From Bacteroidota bacterium (GTDB taxonomy: Bacteria; Bacteroidota; Bacteroidia; 2-12-FULL-35-15): DNA of 64,000 bases. The notes below the pieces were generated by a model. It worked only from the letters and a program-made list of their open reading frames with translations, was not told the DNA's origin and made no database searches. Positions 26,693 to 35,837 of the stretch are shown here, piece after piece. The stretch's first letter is position 1; each line of letters opens with the position of its first letter. Position numbers and translations under genes: made by a program. Where the stretch lies: NCBI GenBank assembly GCA_016707685.1, contig JADJHE010000016.1, positions 1 through 64,000 of the forward strand, in the 5' to 3' direction.

Positions 26693-27501
26693 ATGAAAAA
26701 ATTGCGTTGGCACTTATTATTGCCGCAGGAACCATGAGCTCATTGGTTGCTCAGGAGTATAAAAAAGTGTTTTTTAAAACACAAACAGTAGAAACAAACG
26801 ATGTAAAAGTAACCATTGATGCAGCTGTAGCAACTGCTCGCGAAACAAAATTCAAAATAAAAATTATTAATAAAACAAACGATTATCTTATTTACAAACC
26901 AAGTGAAAGTGTTTTTAAAATTGGAGGTAAAACATATAACCCAGTAGAAAAATGGGTGATCATTCGTCCGAACGATGATGGATCTAGTGTTTTAAATATT
27001 CCAGGTACCGAATTTTTAGTAGCTGCCGATTATGATTTTGTATTGGAAGGGTTATACCGTGTAAATATAAATAGTGGTGGTGTTAGTTCACCTGATTTCA
27101 AACTCCCAGCTTCTGTAAATGATTTTAAGGCTGGAAATTTTGCTGTAAATGTAGTGAAAGTAAAAAAGGTTACAGCTCGAACGGATGCTACCTTTAAAGC
27201 TACGTACAATGGCGATAAAATCGGTATTTTTGAACCAAACAAAATTGCAATGAAAATGCCTGATGGCAAAGAATATGCAAACTATCATTCGGATAGAAAA
27301 CCAATTGTTTTCGAAAAAGGAAAAGCAGATGATTTTACAGTAGCTTGGAAAGATATTCCTACAACTTCTGGTGATATGCAAAAAGACGAAATGACTGTTT
27401 TGTGGAGAGATGCCTTCAAAGAAGTAACACCCGACAAAATGAAATCACAAAATTTAACCGTGATTTTTGATAAAGAAACGTCTGATTTAAAAGGAAAATA
27501 A
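26693..27501 (+). CDS. Exported protein of unknown function (frameshift in signal peptide)
   Basis: A 269-residue protein once one A is added to the A6 run at 26696-26701, giving MKKIALALIIAAGTMSSLVAQ, a clean signal peptide; without it translation must start inside. The mature part is beta-rich (VTIDAAVATARETKFKIKIINKTNDYLIYKP, FLVAADYDFVLEGLYRVN), with a pattern suggesting two Ig-like beta-sandwich domains. No family is recognised. It lies 59 bp after the second phosphatase gene and ends at a strong terminator, so it may be co-transcribed with it. Confidence 0.65.
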
Positions 27502-27520
27502 ATAAACACATTGATATCTT

Positions 27521-27553
27521 AAAAACGCTTTGCTGATTGCAAAGCGTTTTTTT
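27521..27553 (+). terminator. Terminator before darA
   Basis: AAAAACGCTTTGC, a 5-base loop, GCAAAGCGTTTTTTT: a canonical terminator 19 bases after the upstream stop. Confidence 0.85.
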
Positions 27554-27569
27554 ATTATTTTTATGCATT

Positions 27570-28490
27570 ATGAAAAAAATACTAGTCGTTTATTATACTC
27601 AAACAGGTCAATTAAAAAGTGCTATTGATGCAACTTTAAAACCGTTTGAAAATAACAATGACTATCAAATTACTTATCAGGAAATAAAAACAAAAACACC
27701 TTACCCCTACCCATGGAGTTACATGGAGTTTTTTGATATTTTCCCAGAAACTGTTCAAGGTGTACCTTGCGAATTAGAACCTTTTTCATTCAATCCCAAT
27801 GAACACTACGATTTAGTTGTTATTGGCTACCAACCTTGGTTTTTAAGCATTTGCGTTCCCATCAACTCGTTCTTACAAACCAAAGAAGCAGAACAAGTAC
27901 TAAAAAATAAAAATGTAGCCACACTTATTGCTTGTAGAAATATGTGGTTGGGCGGACAAGAAAAAATGAAAGCACATTTAAAACGTTTGCAAGCGAATTT
28001 GGTGGGCAATATCACTTTTGTTGATAAATCAGCCAACTTAGTTAGTCTTGTCACTGTTTTAGCATTTGTATTAAAAGGCGTAAAAGAAAAATTCTTAGGT
28101 ATATTCCCGAAATACGGTGTTTCGAATAAAGATTTACATGATGCACCAAAATTTGGTGAAGTAATCAAACAACACCTTGCTACAAATGATTTTACGAATC
28201 AACAAATAGAACTCCATAAATTAGGTGCTATCAATATTCGAGGAAACTTATTACTAATGGAAGGAAGAGGTCGTGCCCTATTCCCACATTACGCAAAATT
28301 CATCACCAAAAAAGGTCCGCAAGGTAGCAAAGAACGTAAATCACGTGTACGAACCTTTGGAATAGTTCTACCAACGGGCATTTTACTGCTTTCACCTATA
28401 ATTACCATCCTTTCCAGATTGGCTCCACTCCTTATGAAAAGTAAGTTCAAAAAAGAGGTCGATTATTACTCACAGAACTCTCTTAGATAA
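27570..28490 (+). CDS. darA: Dialkylresorcinol condensing enzyme-like protein DarA
   Basis: A 306-residue protein starting KKILVVYYTQTGQL, a flavodoxin-like nucleotide-binding motif, then PYPYPWSYMEFFDIFPE, NEHYDLVVIGYQPWFLS, VPINSFLQ and ATLIACRNMWLGGQEK. This order matches DarA, which with DarB joins two acyl chains into 2,5-dialkylresorcinols in flexirubin producers. Two hydrophobic stretches near the C-terminus (GIVLPTGILLLSPIITILS) suggest membrane association. ATG 27570 is chosen because an earlier in-frame Met (27537) lies inside the terminator hairpin. The next gene is DarB-like, supporting the call. Confidence 0.8.
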   Translation: MKKILVVYYTQTGQLKSAIDATLKPFENNNDYQITYQEIKTKTPYPYPWSYMEFFDIFPETVQGVPCELEPFSFNPNEHYDLVVIGYQPWFLSICVPINSFLQTKEAEQVLKNKNVATLIACRNMWLGGQEKMKAHLKRLQANLVGNITFVDKSANLVSLVTVLAFVLKGVKEKFLGIFPKYGVSNKDLHDAPKFGEVIKQHLATNDFTNQQIELHKLGAINIRGNLLLMEGRGRALFPHYAKFITKKGPQGSKERKSRVRTFGIVLPTGILLLSPIITILSRLAPLLMKSKFKKEVDYYSQNSLR

Positions 28491-28561
28491 AGACTTTTGG
28501 CTAATTAGTAAGATTTCTGAAAATAATCGTTTTTCCTCCCTTTAAAATTGATTTATTCTAT

Positions 28562-28569
28562 TAATTTTG
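28562..28569 (+). promoter_or_regulatory. Candidate -7 box before darB
   Basis: TAATTTTG matches TAnnTTTG in the 132-bp gap between darA and darB, giving a leader of about 47 bases. It suggests darB and downstream genes have their own promoter. Confidence 0.4.
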
Positions 28570-28622
28570 TACTTTAACATTTGCTTCGGCATAAATACAA
28601 GAAAAAACGCTTTTTAGAGTCT

Positions 28623-29762
28623 ATGGATAAATCAGTTTACATTAATAGAATTGCCAAATTTTTGCCCGGAGCACCAGTCAGCAATGACGAAATGGAAGAA
28701 TATTTAGGTTTTGTTGGTGGCAAAAAATCTCGTTCGAAATCAATCGTTCTTAGAAATAACAAAATTACAACCCGTTATTATTCAAGAGACAAACAAGGAA
28801 ATAGCACACATACCAATGCCGAACTAACTGCCGAAGCAATTAAAGGCTTGTGCACCAATGGATTCAAATTGGATGATATTGAATTATTAACTAGCGGTAC
28901 TACTTCTCCCGACCAAATATTACCTGCTCATGGTGTAATGGTTCATGGCTTGTTAAAATCAAAACCAATTGAAACTATTACTTTTTCAGGCTCATGCTGC
29001 TCAGGTATGAATGCCTTGAAATATGCATACATGTCTATCCTTACCGGAAACTCAAACAATGCTGTAACGACTGGCTCAGAGAAATTATCGACTTGGATGA
29101 GTGCACAAACATTTGAGGAGGAGGCAAACAAGTTAAACGAATTAGAAGAAAATCCTATTCTTGCTTTTGAAAAAGATTTTTTACGCTGGATGTTATCTGA
29201 TGGTGCTGCGGCTACATTGCTTTCCAACAAACCTAATCCAGATGGATTATCATTAAAAATTGAATGGATTGAAATCTGCTCTTTTGCAAGTGAAGTTGAA
29301 GCATGTATGTATGTTGGTGGCGAAAAAGATGCTGAAGGAAACTTACATGGCTGGAGCGAATTCAAACCAAAAGAATGGTTGGAGAAATCCATTTTTGCGA
29401 TGAAGCAAGATACTCGCCTACTCGACTTACACATTGCTCAATTAGGTACAAAAAAATACGTTGAACTTTTCAAAAAACACAATGTTGATCCGAAGAGTAT
29501 CGACTGGTTTTTACCACATATTTCATCGGAATATTTCCGCTCTAAAGTGGATGATGAAATGAAAAAATACGGTGTTGAATTACCACAAGAAAAATGGTTT
29601 GTGAACTTAACAAAAGTTGGAAACATTGGCGCTGCCTCTATTTTCCTTGCTATTGAAGAGTTAATGAATTCAGGTAAATTACAAAAAGGACAAAAAATTG
29701 CATTAACCGTTCCAGAAAGCGCTCGCTTCTCCTACGCAAATGCATTGTTAACTGTTGTTTAG
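28623..29762 (+). CDS. darB: Ketosynthase III-like DarB (beta-ketoacyl-ACP synthase III family)
   Basis: A 379-residue thiolase-fold ketosynthase. The catalytic triad is visible: Cys in FSGSCCSGMNALKYA (~residue 125), His in FLPHISSEYF (~300) and Asn in NLTKVGNIGAAS (~330). In dialkylresorcinol synthesis DarB condenses a beta-ketoacyl thioester with an enoyl-ACP and aromatisation follows via DarA. I use ATG 28623 (MDKSVYINRIAKFLPGAP), which gives the normal ketosynthase N-terminus; an earlier start only adds basic residues. A plain FabH role is the alternative, but the DarA neighbour and the HISSEYF motif favour DarB. Confidence 0.82.
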   Translation: MDKSVYINRIAKFLPGAPVSNDEMEEYLGFVGGKKSRSKSIVLRNNKITTRYYSRDKQGNSTHTNAELTAEAIKGLCTNGFKLDDIELLTSGTTSPDQILPAHGVMVHGLLKSKPIETITFSGSCCSGMNALKYAYMSILTGNSNNAVTTGSEKLSTWMSAQTFEEEANKLNELEENPILAFEKDFLRWMLSDGAAATLLSNKPNPDGLSLKIEWIEICSFASEVEACMYVGGEKDAEGNLHGWSEFKPKEWLEKSIFAMKQDTRLLDLHIAQLGTKKYVELFKKHNVDPKSIDWFLPHISSEYFRSKVDDEMKKYGVELPQEKWFVNLTKVGNIGAASIFLAIEELMNSGKLQKGQKIALTVPESARFSYANALLTVV

Positions 29763-29765
29763 TTT

Positions 29766-30221
29766 ATGCAAACACTAGAAAAACCAATCATCGAAGGTGC
29801 TGCAGTTTCTGCACTCATCCCACAAAAACCACCCATCGAAATGGTGGACAAACTTTGGTTTAATGATGATACCACCACCATCTCTGGATTTTCCGTAAAA
29901 GCGGATAATATATTTTGCATGGATGGTGTTTTACGTGAACTAGGCATTGTTGAGAACATTGCTCAAACCGCTGCTTTACGTGTTGGCTACATGGTTTCCT
30001 TGATGGAACAAAATGGCGAAAAAGTAAATCCTCCTATTGGCTACATTGGTGCAATCAAACGATTAAACATTCATCAATTACCACCTGTTGGTTCCGAATT
30101 AAAAACAGAAGTAGTCATTCAACAAATTATTTTTGATGTAACTCTGATAACTGGAAAAACAACCTTAAACGGTGAACCTGTTGCTGATTGCGAAATGAAA
30201 ATTTTCCTTAAAAAGGATTAA
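29766..30221 (+). CDS. Hotdog-fold 3-hydroxyacyl-ACP dehydratase-like protein
   Basis: A 151-residue single hotdog domain, 3 bp after darB. SALIPQKPPIEMVDKLWF corresponds to the FabZ/FabA N-terminal IPHR-PFLLVD motif, with Gln-Lys-Pro in place of His-Arg-Pro, so the usual catalytic His is absent from its normal place. MDGVLRELGIVENIAQTAALRVGY is the long central helix with the catalytic Glu (ENIAQTAA). This form is typical of aryl-polyene and flexirubin clusters (ApeP-like). It probably dehydrates 3-hydroxyacyl-ACP intermediates or acts as a thioesterase-like partner; the exact activity is uncertain. Confidence 0.75.
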   Translation: MQTLEKPIIEGAAVSALIPQKPPIEMVDKLWFNDDTTTISGFSVKADNIFCMDGVLRELGIVENIAQTAALRVGYMVSLMEQNGEKVNPPIGYIGAIKRLNIHQLPPVGSELKTEVVIQQIIFDVTLITGKTTLNGEPVADCEMKIFLKKD

Positions 30222-30228
30222 CCCATCA

Positions 30229-30978
30229 ATGAACTCAAACGCTGCAATTGAAGTTTCGAATCTAATCAAGATTTATAAAAATGCAGCTTCTCCTGCCGTA
30301 AACGATATTTCTCTTACAATTAACAAAGGTGCTATTTATGGTTTGCTTGGCCCTAATGGTGCAGGTAAAACAACCACCATCAGCATGTTGTGTGGTTTAC
30401 TAAAACCAAGTAGCGGTTCTGGTTATGTACAAGGTTTTAATCTGAATAATCAATTAGAAGAAATAAAAAAAAGTATTGGTGTGGTTCCTCAAGAAATTGC
30501 CCTCTACCCTACTTTAACAGCTTACGAAAACCTCCAATACATTGGAAACATGTATGGTTTAAAAGGTGCTGACTTAAAACAAAAAATAGCCGAACATCTA
30601 AAAATTGTTGGATTAGATAACGTAAGTAACAAACGAATCGAAACATTTTCGGGTGGTATGAAACGCAGAATCAATTTGATTGCGGGCATATTACACACAC
30701 CTAAAATTTTGTTTTTAGATGAGCCTACGGTTGGTGTGGATGTTCAATCAAGAAACATGATTACAGAGCATTTGCATGTGCTAAACAAACAAGGAATGAC
30801 CATTGTGTACACTTCTCACTTGATGGAAGAAGCTGAAAATTTATGTTCCGATATTGCCATCATCGATACCGGAAAAATAATAACACAAGGCAAACCAAAA
30901 GAATTAATACAACAACATAATTGTTCTAATTTGGAACAATTGTTTTTACAGTTAACAGGTAAAAAACTAAGAGATTAA
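30229..30978 (+). CDS. ABC transporter ATP-binding protein
   Basis: A 249-residue ABC-2-type ATPase. Walker A GPNGAGKTT (~residue 40), Q-loop VVPQEIALYP, signature FSGGMKRR, Walker B ILFLDEPTVGVD and H-loop YTSHLMEE are all present. It is spaced 7 bp after the dehydratase and 1 bp before its permease, so it is part of the dar operon. By context it likely exports the dialkylresorcinol or pigment lipid, or a cell-envelope lipid; the substrate is inferred only. Confidence 0.92.
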   Translation: MNSNAAIEVSNLIKIYKNAASPAVNDISLTINKGAIYGLLGPNGAGKTTTISMLCGLLKPSSGSGYVQGFNLNNQLEEIKKSIGVVPQEIALYPTLTAYENLQYIGNMYGLKGADLKQKIAEHLKIVGLDNVSNKRIETFSGGMKRRINLIAGILHTPKILFLDEPTVGVDVQSRNMITEHLHVLNKQGMTIVYTSHLMEEAENLCSDIAIIDTGKIITQGKPKELIQQHNCSNLEQLFLQLTGKKLRD

Positions 30979-30979
30979 A

Positions 30980-32308
30980 GTGCTACGTTTACTATCCACC
31001 ATACGAAAAGAATTATTGATTCTTCTGCGCGACAGAGGTGGATTGGCGATTATGTTCCTGATGCCCATGGCCATGATTACCATTATGGCATTGATACAAG
31101 ATGCTCCTTTTAAAGATTACCAAGAAATGAAAATCCCATTGTTGCTTGTCAACAATGACACAGGCTCATTGGGTAAATCAATTGAAAAAGGATTAATCGA
31201 TTCTAAAATATTTGAAATAAATAAAGAAAGCATAGCTGATGATGTTGTTAAACAAAAAGTAAAAGCGGGCGACTTTGAAATTGGAATCATTATTCCTAAA
31301 AATGCTACCACTCAACTCAATAAAAATGTAGATTTGTTTGTCACTAAAAAATTAGCAGCAGCTGGATTGGGTGATTCTGCTCTTTCGGAAACGGCAACGA
31401 CTGAAGCCCTTAACCTAAGTATTCTCTTTGCTCCCGACACAAAAAAATCATTCAAAATAAGTATTCTCAACTCACTCAAACAATCCACTTCTAAAATTGA
31501 AACACAAACTTTGCTTGCATTTTTTAGCAAGGAACTCAACAAAGATTCGGAACAAATCAATAAAGACGAGCCATTGGCGGAGTTTGTTAATTTCAATGAA
31601 GTCACAACCATCGAAACACCTGCAGAAGCATTGCAATTAAATTCAGTTCAGCACAATGTACCAGCATGGACTATTTTTGGAATATTTTTTATTGTGATTT
31701 CCATGGCTGGAAGCATTATCAAAGAACGCGATGATGGAAGTTTTTTACGTATCCGCACCATGCCTGGATCATTTATGACAGTTCTTGCAGGGAAAATAAC
31801 AGCTTATTTATTCATCACCATAATCCAAGCTTTACTTATGTTATTGGTTGGAATGTATTTGCTTCCTCTGCTTGGATTACCAAAATTAATCATTGGCAAT
31901 AGCCTACTTGGCATTGCCATCATTATTATTTGCACTGGATTAGCTGCCACAGGATTTGGCGTAATGGTTGGAACTATTTTTAAAACACATCAGCAATCCT
32001 CCACCTTTGGTGCCGTGAGTGTAGTAATTCTTGCCGCATTGGGTGGTATCTGGGTTCCCGTTTATGTGATGCCCGAATCGGTGCGAATATTATCTGAATT
32101 TTCACCTTTATATTGGAGCTTAAGCGGTTTTCATAAATTGTTCCTTAACCAAGGAACAGTAATCAGTATTTTACCTTATGCGGGAAACTCTATTTTTTTT
32201 GCTGCTAGACTTCTTCCTTTTTATCAAAAGTACTCTTATCTTCCTCTTTTTATACTAAGAAGGATTAAACTCACTTATTTAAAAAAACTGAAGCTTCAAA
32301 TAAAATGA
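30980..32308 (+). CDS. ABC-2 type permease (C-terminal end doubtful)
   Basis: A 442-residue partner of the preceding ATPase, starting at GTG 30980. It has an N-terminal helix (LAIMFLMPMAMITIMAL), a ~180-residue extracytoplasmic domain, then five helices after residue ~230 (WTIFGIFFIVISMAGSIIKERDDG, GKITAYLFITIIQALLMLLVG, GLAATGFGVMVGTIF, VVILAALGGIWVP). Beyond the T8 run at 32193-32200 the tail (ARLLPFYQKYSY...) is not a normal sixth helix. Reading T7 instead gives a hydrophobic FLLLDFFLFI helix and a stop at 32256-32258, so another homopolymer error is likely. As written it overlaps the next open frame. Confidence 0.82.
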   Translation: MLRLLSTIRKELLILLRDRGGLAIMFLMPMAMITIMALIQDAPFKDYQEMKIPLLLVNNDTGSLGKSIEKGLIDSKIFEINKESIADDVVKQKVKAGDFEIGIIIPKNATTQLNKNVDLFVTKKLAAAGLGDSALSETATTEALNLSILFAPDTKKSFKISILNSLKQSTSKIETQTLLAFFSKELNKDSEQINKDEPLAEFVNFNEVTTIETPAEALQLNSVQHNVPAWTIFGIFFIVISMAGSIIKERDDGSFLRIRTMPGSFMTVLAGKITAYLFITIIQALLMLLVGMYLLPLLGLPKLIIGNSLLGIAIIIICTGLAATGFGVMVGTIFKTHQQSSTFGAVSVVILAALGGIWVPVYVMPESVRILSEFSPLYWSLSGFHKLFLNQGTVISILPYAGNSIFFAARLLPFYQKYSYLPLFILRRIKLTYLKKLKLQIK

Positions 32309-32400
32309 ACTTTGGGCAAAGTTTTCTATTATTTTGTGTGTTAGTATTTGCGCGGCTTAAAATGGGAAACGACAAAGCTTTTGTTATTTTGGCAATCTTC

Positions 32401-34029
32401 ATGGATTTAGAATTTAATAAGAACGAAGACAAAATGAATTTGTTGATTTCTGCGATGGAGCAAAAATTAGCAAAAATATATTTAGGAGGCGGCAAAGCGC
32501 GTATCGATAAACAACACGAACAAGGTAAACTTTCGGCTCGCGAACGCATCGAATTCCTAATTGATAAAGATTCCAAAACAATTGAAATTGGCGCTTTTGT
32601 TGGTGATGACATGTACAAAGAACATGGTGGTTGTCCTGCAGGTGGTGTAGTTGTTGTTATTGGCTACGTGAGTGGCAAACAATGCATCATTGTAGCAAAC
32701 GATGCTACAGTAAAAGCTGGTGCATGGTTTCCAATCACTGGAAAGAAGAATTTACGTGCGCAAGAAATTGCAATGGAAAACCGCTTACCAATTATCTACC
32801 TAGTAGATAGCGCTGGTGTTTACCTTCCTTTACAAGATGAAATTTTTCCTGATAAAGAAAACTTCGGACGTATTTTCCGTAACAATGCCATCATGAGTAG
32901 CATGGGCATTCTGCAAATTTCGGCAGTAATGGGAAGCTGTGTTGCTGGTGGTGCTTACCTGCCTATCATGAGCGATGAAGCCATGATTGTTGACAAAACA
33001 GGAAGTATCTTCTTGGCTGGTTCTTATTTAGTAAAAGCTGCTATTGGCGAAAATATTGATAACGAAACATTGGGTGGTGCAACTACTCATTGCGAAATAT
33101 CGGGTGTTACCGACTATAAATGCAAAGATGACAAGGATTGTTTAACACGCATCCGTAACATCATGAGCAAAGTTGGTGATTTCGATAAAGCTGGTTTTAA
33201 CCGCGAAAAGGCAGTTGAGCCTAAGAAAGATCCTAAAGAAATGGTTGGGATTATTCCTGATACCCGCGACAAGCAATACGATATGCAAGAAATTATTGCG
33301 CGCTTGGTGGATAATTCAGATTTTGAAGAATACAAAGAAGGTTACGGACAAAGTATTGTATGCGGTTTAGCACGTATTGATGGATGGGCTGTTGGAATTG
33401 TTGCTAATCAACGTAAAGTAGTGAAAACGAAAAAAGGTGAAATGCAATTTGGCGGCGTTATTTATAGTGATAGCGCAGATAAAGCAGCTCGCTTTATTAT
33501 GAATTGTAATCAAAAGAAAATTCCATTAGTATTTTTACAAGATGTAACTGGCTTTATGGTTGGATCTAAATCGGAACATGGTGGAATCATTAAAGATGGC
33601 GCTAAGTTGGTAAATGCAATGGCCAATTCGGTAGTTCCAAAATTTACGGTGGTTATCGGAAATAGCTACGGAGCAGGAAACTATGCAATGTGTGGAAAAG
33701 CATACGACCCTCGTTTAATTATTGGATGGCCAACCGCACAAATGGCGGTAATGGGTGGCGCACAAGCAGCAAAAGTGTTGGTTCAAATAGAAGTGGCTTC
33801 TTTAAAAGCAAAAGGCGAAGAAATTACTCCTGAAAAAGAAGCGGAATTGTATAACAAAACAAAAGACCGTTACGACAGTCAGACAACACCTTACTATGCT
33901 GCAGCACGTTTATGGATGGATGCAATCATCAATCCGTTAGATACGCGCAAATGGATATCCATGGGAATAGAAGCTGCTAACCATGCTCCTATCACAAAAG
34001 CATACAATGTTGGAATTATCCAAACCTAA
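32401..34029 (+). CDS. Acyl-CoA carboxylase, carboxyltransferase (beta) subunit
   Basis: A 542-residue carboxyltransferase of the propionyl-/methylcrotonyl-CoA carboxylase type. It transfers CO2 from carboxybiotin to an acyl-CoA. Crotonase-fold motifs are KLSARERIEFLIDKDS, GGVVVVIGYVSGKQC, YLVDSAGVYLPLQDE, IFRNNAIMSS, ISAVMGSCVAGGAYLP, FLAGSYLVKAAIGE and VIGNSYGAGNYAMCGKAYDPR. The start is set at ATG 32401 because the sequence before it (MNFGQSF...) is not family-like and overlaps the permease. The substrate (propionyl-, methylcrotonyl- or geranyl-CoA) cannot be told. No biotin carboxylase gene is in view. Confidence 0.9.
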   Translation: MDLEFNKNEDKMNLLISAMEQKLAKIYLGGGKARIDKQHEQGKLSARERIEFLIDKDSKTIEIGAFVGDDMYKEHGGCPAGGVVVVIGYVSGKQCIIVANDATVKAGAWFPITGKKNLRAQEIAMENRLPIIYLVDSAGVYLPLQDEIFPDKENFGRIFRNNAIMSSMGILQISAVMGSCVAGGAYLPIMSDEAMIVDKTGSIFLAGSYLVKAAIGENIDNETLGGATTHCEISGVTDYKCKDDKDCLTRIRNIMSKVGDFDKAGFNREKAVEPKKDPKEMVGIIPDTRDKQYDMQEIIARLVDNSDFEEYKEGYGQSIVCGLARIDGWAVGIVANQRKVVKTKKGEMQFGGVIYSDSADKAARFIMNCNQKKIPLVFLQDVTGFMVGSKSEHGGIIKDGAKLVNAMANSVVPKFTVVIGNSYGAGNYAMCGKAYDPRLIIGWPTAQMAVMGGAQAAKVLVQIEVASLKAKGEEITPEKEAELYNKTKDRYDSQTTPYYAAARLWMDAIINPLDTRKWISMGIEAANHAPITKAYNVGIIQT

Positions 34030-34042
34030 ATTTTAGGTTTAA
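34020..34042 (+). terminator. Hairpin at the carboxylase stop codon
   Basis: AAACCTAAA/TTTAGGTTT forms a 9-bp stem containing the TAA stop at 34027-34029, followed by an A/T-rich run. A weak terminator. Confidence 0.4.
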
Positions 34043-34060
34043 TTATTAAATTAAAAATCT

Positions 34061-34068
34061 TATTTTTG
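34061..34068 (+). promoter_or_regulatory. Candidate -7 box of the DUF6580 gene
   Basis: TATTTTTG matches TAnnTTTG and would place the RNA start about 13 bases before ATG 34087. Confidence 0.45.
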
Positions 34069-34086
34069 CTCAATATTATTTAAACT

Positions 34087-34626
34087 ATGACAAACAAAAT
34101 TATAACACCTCGATTTTTATTTTTAACTGCAGTGATTTTAGTGGCTGCTATCACACGTGTATTCCCTCACATTCCAAACTTTACACCCATTGCTGCAATG
34201 GCATTGTTTGGTGGTGTTTATTACAGCAACAAAGCCATGGCATTCGTTATGCCATTAGTAGCAATGTTCATTAGTGATCTTTTATTAGAATTAACAACTG
34301 GTTGGGGATTCCACAACACAATGGTGTATGTATACGTTGGATTTATTCTAACAACCATGATTGGTTTTATGGTAAAACGTAATGTTACCATCACTTCAGT
34401 AGCTACAGGTTCAATTGTATCTTCTGTTGTATTTTTTATCATTACCAACTTTGGTGTATGGGCTGCAAGTGGATTTGTTGGAGGTGCTGCAGGATTAAGC
34501 ACTACTTATGCTTTAGGTATTCCTTTCTTTGGTCCTACTTTAGCTGGCGACCTTTTCTTTAATGCCATTTTATTTGGTGCATTTTATTTAGTACAGCTTA
34601 AAAAACCAGCTTTGATTAAAGCATAA
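34087..34626 (+). CDS. DUF6580 family membrane protein
   Basis: A 179-residue protein with five hydrophobic helices. FTPIAAMALFGGVYY, the acidic FISDLLLELTTGWGF and LAGDLFFNAILFGAFY are hallmarks of DUF6580, a family resembling ECF-transporter S components, suggesting substrate binding in the membrane, but no substrate is known. It is a single gene between two terminators with its own promoter box. Confidence 0.75.
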   Translation: MTNKIITPRFLFLTAVILVAAITRVFPHIPNFTPIAAMALFGGVYYSNKAMAFVMPLVAMFISDLLLELTTGWGFHNTMVYVYVGFILTTMIGFMVKRNVTITSVATGSIVSSVVFFIITNFGVWAASGFVGGAAGLSTTYALGIPFFGPTLAGDLFFNAILFGAFYLVQLKKPALIKA

Positions 34627-34639
34627 TTAAAAATAGAAT

Positions 34640-34680
34640 TAAAAAAAAGCCTCGAACATTTGTTCGAGGCTTTTTTTTAT
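34640..34680. terminator. Bidirectional terminator between convergent genes
   Basis: AAAAAAGCCTCGAACA, TT, TGTTCGAGGCTTTTTTTT: a perfect 16-bp stem with runs on both strands between the DUF6580 and PAS-SpoIIE genes. Confidence 0.9.
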
Positions 34681-35837
34681 AACCTTATCCCCATTACCAA
34701 TACATCATCCACTTGCGGTTCATCCTGTCTCCAGTTCAAATGCGCATATTGCAAAAAGGATTCTTGCTCTTCCATCTCCATCGATTGTGCCGATAATAAA
34801 AGTTCTTTGAACCGCTTACGGTTAAACTTCTTTTTCAACTCACCACCAAATTGATCGCAATAGCCATCTGTAAAAAAGTAATAACTATCTCCTTGTTTCA
34901 ACTCAATTGTTGTGGTTGTAAATTCTTTTTCAGTATCTCCATAAAAACCAATTGGAAACCGACTGCCTTCAAATTCAATAAAGTCATTGTCGCGCACCAA
35001 TAACATCGGACGAAATGCTCCTGCATACGATAACGTATTCTCCACAAAATCGAACACGCCCAAGGCTACATCCATTCCATCGTTGGTAACAGAGCCATCC
35101 CCTTTTTTATTCAGGGCAACAAACAGCTCTTCATCCAAGGCATACAATATTTCCGAAGGTTCTTCTATTCCTTTTTTTACAATCACTTCTTTTAAGATTC
35201 CATTCGCAATGATACTCATCAATGCTCCCGGAACACCATGTCCGGTACAATCAACTGCTGCAACAAATGCTTTGTTGTTGCGCTGGTAAAAGAAATAATA
35301 ATCGCCACTCACCACATCCTTGGGCTGAAACAATACAAACGCATCTTTAAATGCTGCTTTTATTTTTTGAACATCGGGCAAAATAGCTTCTTGTATTCGG
35401 CTTGCATACTGAATACTGTCCAACATATCTTTATTATGCTGAACCAATTCTTTGTTCTTTTCAAGCAATTGCTGCTCTGCCTTCTTTCTATCCGTAATAT
35501 CGTGCCCTATTCCAACCAAACTATTTTCTGGACCTTTCGATGTATTCCACAATATCCAACGGTCGCCACCAGTAGCCGTTTTTAATAAACGTTCGTAAGG
35601 AACTGTCGCTAACAAGGTATCTTGTTTTAGCTGTTGCAATGCCAATGCTTTTATATCAGCACGCTCGTATTCATCGTCACGCGTTAAATTCCACCATCCA
35701 TCACCTATCAATTGTTCGGGCTCAAATCCAAGAATACGTTTTGCCGAAGGACTAACATATTCTACTGCTCCGTATTTATTAACAACAACGATTAAGCTGT
35801 TTAACTTTTCAAGTATTGCATCTGTAACGAGTGACAT
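34677..35837 (-). CDS. PAS-SpoIIE phosphatase
   Basis: A 386-residue cytoplasmic protein. PAS domain at residues ~5-125 (IVVVNKYGAVEYVSPSAKRILGFEPEQLIG, PAC end GIGHDITDRKKAEQQL), coiled-coil linker with DSIQYASRIQEAILP, and SpoIIE/PP2C domain at ~180-386 (PKDVVSGDYYFF, AAVDCTGHGVPGALMS, NDGMDVALGVF, FTDGYCDQFGGELKKKF, VDDVLVMGIRL). The linker and phosphatase match the two TPR-SpoIIE proteins at 22760-26633, so this is the same output with a different sensor. It likely dephosphorylates a Ser/Thr on a STAS- or SiaC-like partner. Confidence 0.92.
   Translation of the reverse strand: MSLVTDAILEKLNSLIVVVNKYGAVEYVSPSAKRILGFEPEQLIGDGWWNLTRDDEYERADIKALALQQLKQDTLLATVPYERLLKTATGGDRWILWNTSKGPENSLVGIGHDITDRKKAEQQLLEKNKELVQHNKDMLDSIQYASRIQEAILPDVQKIKAAFKDAFVLFQPKDVVSGDYYFFYQRNNKAFVAAVDCTGHGVPGALMSIIANGILKEVIVKKGIEEPSEILYALDEELFVALNKKGDGSVTNDGMDVALGVFDFVENTLSYAGAFRPMLLVRDNDFIEFEGSRFPIGFYGDTEKEFTTTTIELKQGDSYYFFTDGYCDQFGGELKKKFNRKRFKELLLSAQSMEMEEQESFLQYAHLNWRQDEPQVDDVLVMGIRL

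Noticed and set aside
27537..27569. Upstream in-frame Met as the darA start
   Set aside because: It lies inside a rho-independent terminator; ATG 27570 gives the normal N-terminus.
34677..35837. Histidine kinase
   Set aside because: The PAS domain is followed by SpoIIE/PP2C motifs, not by H, N or G boxes.
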